Shown here one piece after another: positions 61,701-64,000 of a DNA stretch of 64,000 nt (positions within the stretch are counted from its first letter, which is position 1; each line of letters begins with the position of its first letter). The stretch covers positions 16,945,501 through 17,009,500 of the forward strand of contig NC_090131.1 in the NCBI RefSeq assembly GCF_040581485.1. The letters are read 5' to 3'. Under the pieces are notes generated by a model, which worked only from the letters and a program-made list of their open reading frames with translations, did not search any database and was not told where the DNA came from. The position numbers and the translations under genes were made by a program. This DNA is from Linepithema humile. Taxonomy: Eukaryota; Arthropoda; Insecta; Hymenoptera; Formicidae.

Positions 61701-64000
61701 CTGCAGGCGATCTACGTGTATTAAATTAACCCCCACGAGAAGCTCGCGTGTCCGGGAATGCTCGAAAGCCGAGCGCGCGGACACTAAGAATTCATTAGCC
61801 GGTCGCTCGCGCGCTCGTCGCTGTGCGCCGATTACGCGCGACGACATTATTTGTGTACCGTCCGTGGAGATCGATATATCACGTTTCATGGCTGATAGGA
61901 AGATCGATCTGGCGATAGCGGTATCATCCGCCTAAAATGGATGCCGTGGGTCCCACATGAACAGGCGCATAAACTAAGAGAGCTGTTTTGTAGATTTATG
62001 GTGACACGCAAAACGCGAGATAATATTTATGTGGCGCAAATAATAGTTTGATTACTGCAATAAGCGTCTTTTGAATTTTTACCTTTCCTCAAATAAATCT
62101 ACATTTAGATATATCGTCTTGTATTTTAATTCCACATTATTTTTATCGTAAATCAAATTAATAAATTTTGCATCCGCTTGTACTTTACTCCCATTGTTAT
62201 TTATAAAATATGGAATAAATATTAATTATCATATTATTTGACAAAAAAGTGCAATAAAAAATTTAGTACAGAACTGGAACATTTGTATTAAAATCGCCAG
62301 CGGCGATGATGTATGCGCAGATTAATGATACGCGAATACACGCGTGAAATGCAGCAATAATAGCGTTAAGTGCATACATGGCTTGAAGGTACGGCATAGC
62401 CAGCGTCGAAATTAAGCGAATTTGACGGAGCCCATTTCCTCTTCATTTGCTAAAACAAATCGTACGCCGGTTCATCGGGAGACAGCGACGGGAGCACTTA
62501 GCTGATGAGCGCGTATGTACTGCACTACATGCACGCAAGTCTCGCGTGTCTGTCGCGCGCGATGTGCACGCTTGTTTTCCGCGTGTCGAACCGAATTTGA
62601 ATAAACACACTGGGACCCGCATATTTACCGTCCAATCGACATCTTTTGTTCCGTGCATGCGCGTCGACCGTTCTTTTATTAAAACACGTGTAATCCCGCA
62701 CCCGCGATATCCCTACGCGAAAAGCAAATCACGCACAAATGCACGCGTAGCGCTATAACTTTATATTGTAACAAAAGAACGATAATATTGAAAGAGGAAT
62801 AATCTTCATTTATCCAGAAAAAAATACAAATTTAGAAACTAGCTTCCTATAAAATAATGTAAAAGAATGTCCACCATATTAAAATCGTAATATAATATCA
62901 CTAATATTTTCCACATAAAGATATAAAAGATATTTTTATATCCTTTAACAAAGCCTTTTCATGAAGCCGAACAATTGGAAATTTCAATTATGCGATCTGT
63001 ATGTATTCGGTTACGAATTGGTTGCCGACTACGATCAACGTCGCATCGGCGCAAAAAAATCGATAAAATATGGAAGGGTAATACGAGGCATAAACGCGAA
63101 GGCGTACAACATTGCACTCACGCATATCCGGAACATACTCGAACAAGAAAAGGGTTAAACGTGCCGGTGGCCAAACCTATCGTTAACTTTTCACAGCTCA
63201 CGTGCACTGCGGGAATAACCGAATATTACGAGCGTACACGCGCCGAGAGAAACATTCGATAGATGATAGTGGTAGGTTTTTTTTTTGCGGAACGCATGAT
63301 TGACCCCCGCTAGTGATACACCATATTATAATTATATCATAACCGATACGACAAGCAGCCCCAATCGTGGGATTTTGATTTAACAAAAGAGAACTGTACA
63401 AGATGATTATATGTTCTAAGTAGATTTCCGGTATCCTACCCTGCAATAAATTTGTTAGCGTAATGCGCATGAAACTTGTGGGAAAATTTAGTTCGCAAAT
63501 ACAGCAAACATGTTGCTTCGAGACACAATAAATATTATGCTCACTCGTATTATAAAATATTATCAAATAATAGTTTATAAAGTATTCCAAAAATTTTATA
63601 AATTAACAAAATATATCGTATTTTATACAAATAATTCTGAAATCTCTGTAATATGTTTGCAAATTCATCTCTCGATAAAATCCAGGCAAAAAATTTGTGC
63701 ACAAAAGAAAAAAATGCCGTCCGATAATTATATCGAATAAAAAGTTTATCCATCGTTCTTATAGTAGAATCATGGATGCACAAACCGGAAATACGAAGCA
63801 ATATAACAATACATAATAATAAAGGCACAATTCAGATACATGGGCGCTGCGCTGTATCATTGAATGCTAATAATGTATCATTATTATAATCGCTTTATCA
63901 TAAAGTGAACATCGAATGCTATTGCCATAGTCGCTTGCATCATCATTTGTACATTATTACCTTTCACGTTATCCATTTTAATTGTAAATACTCTTATTTA
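55522..64000. other. Stretch without a recognised gene to the window end
   Basis: It is AT-rich to about 56210, then mixed CpG-rich DNA to about 62000, then AT-rich again with CpG islands. A perfect 12-bp inverted repeat (TTTCACTTTTTT and its complement) lies at 55650-55681. Open frames reach about 156 codons (for example 57164-57634) and overlap each other; none shows a known motif. The minus frame at 58029-58229 is uninterrupted but matches no family I know. Confidence 0.5.
58774..58798. repeat. (CT)n microsatellite
   Basis: About 25 bases of CT repeat following a C-rich block. It explains the RE-rich frame on the minus strand. Confidence 0.9.

Noticed and set aside
1..64000. CRISPR array, operon or prophage content
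   Set aside because: There are no regularly spaced direct repeats with unique spacers and no packed co-directional genes. tRNA and intron features are eukaryotic.

Overview
The window looks like nuclear DNA of an insect, most likely a hymenopteran and perhaps an ant. The evidence is a eukaryotic tRNA-Gln/tRNA-Tyr set in which tRNA-Tyr carries an intron, one spliced ELO-family fatty-acid elongase gene, mariner and hAT transposon remnants, and alternating CpG-rich and very AT-rich segments studded with GA/CT and CG microsatellites. The species call is inference only. Almost all open frames here are short and lack recognisable motifs; I treat them as chance frames in intergenic or intronic DNA.

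Left part (1-13957). This is gene-poor DNA with an RNA polymerase III locus. Seven tandem plus-strand tRNA-Gln genes (5925-6884) lie in a 140/152-bp repeat. Their 72-nt bodies are identical except for the anticodon wobble base (TTG, CTG, CTG, TTG, CTG, CTG, CTG). A minus-strand tRNA-Tyr(GTA) with a 21-nt intron follows at 7289-7382. A solitary, diverged minus-strand tRNA-Gln(TTG) with a compensated acceptor stem sits at 13886-13957.

Middle part (13958-44138). About 30 kb in which I recognise no gene. It is GC- and CpG-rich with simple repeats, and could be intergenic DNA or long introns of a gene whose exons lie outside the window.

AT-rich block (about 43.8-49.2 kb). A minus-strand ELO elongase gene (44139-47560) can be assembled from four exons into a 250-residue protein with HxxHH, the NxxxHxxMYxYY block and TxxQxxQ. 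The last motif is created by the third splice junction. Its large intron holds a 1373-bp foldback element with 149-bp arms differing at one base, and a decayed duplicate of the intron 2/exon 3 boundary. Upstream lie a truncated mariner transposase (47836-48192) and a nested direct/inverted repeat (48.6-49.2 kb).

Right part (49.2-64 kb). There are two small non-autonomous hAT insertions. The one at 51979-52312 has a perfect 8-bp target duplication. The one at 54348-54967 has a 7/8 duplication, and its 3' end with flank is repeated in inverted orientation at 55432-55521. The rest has no recognisable gene.
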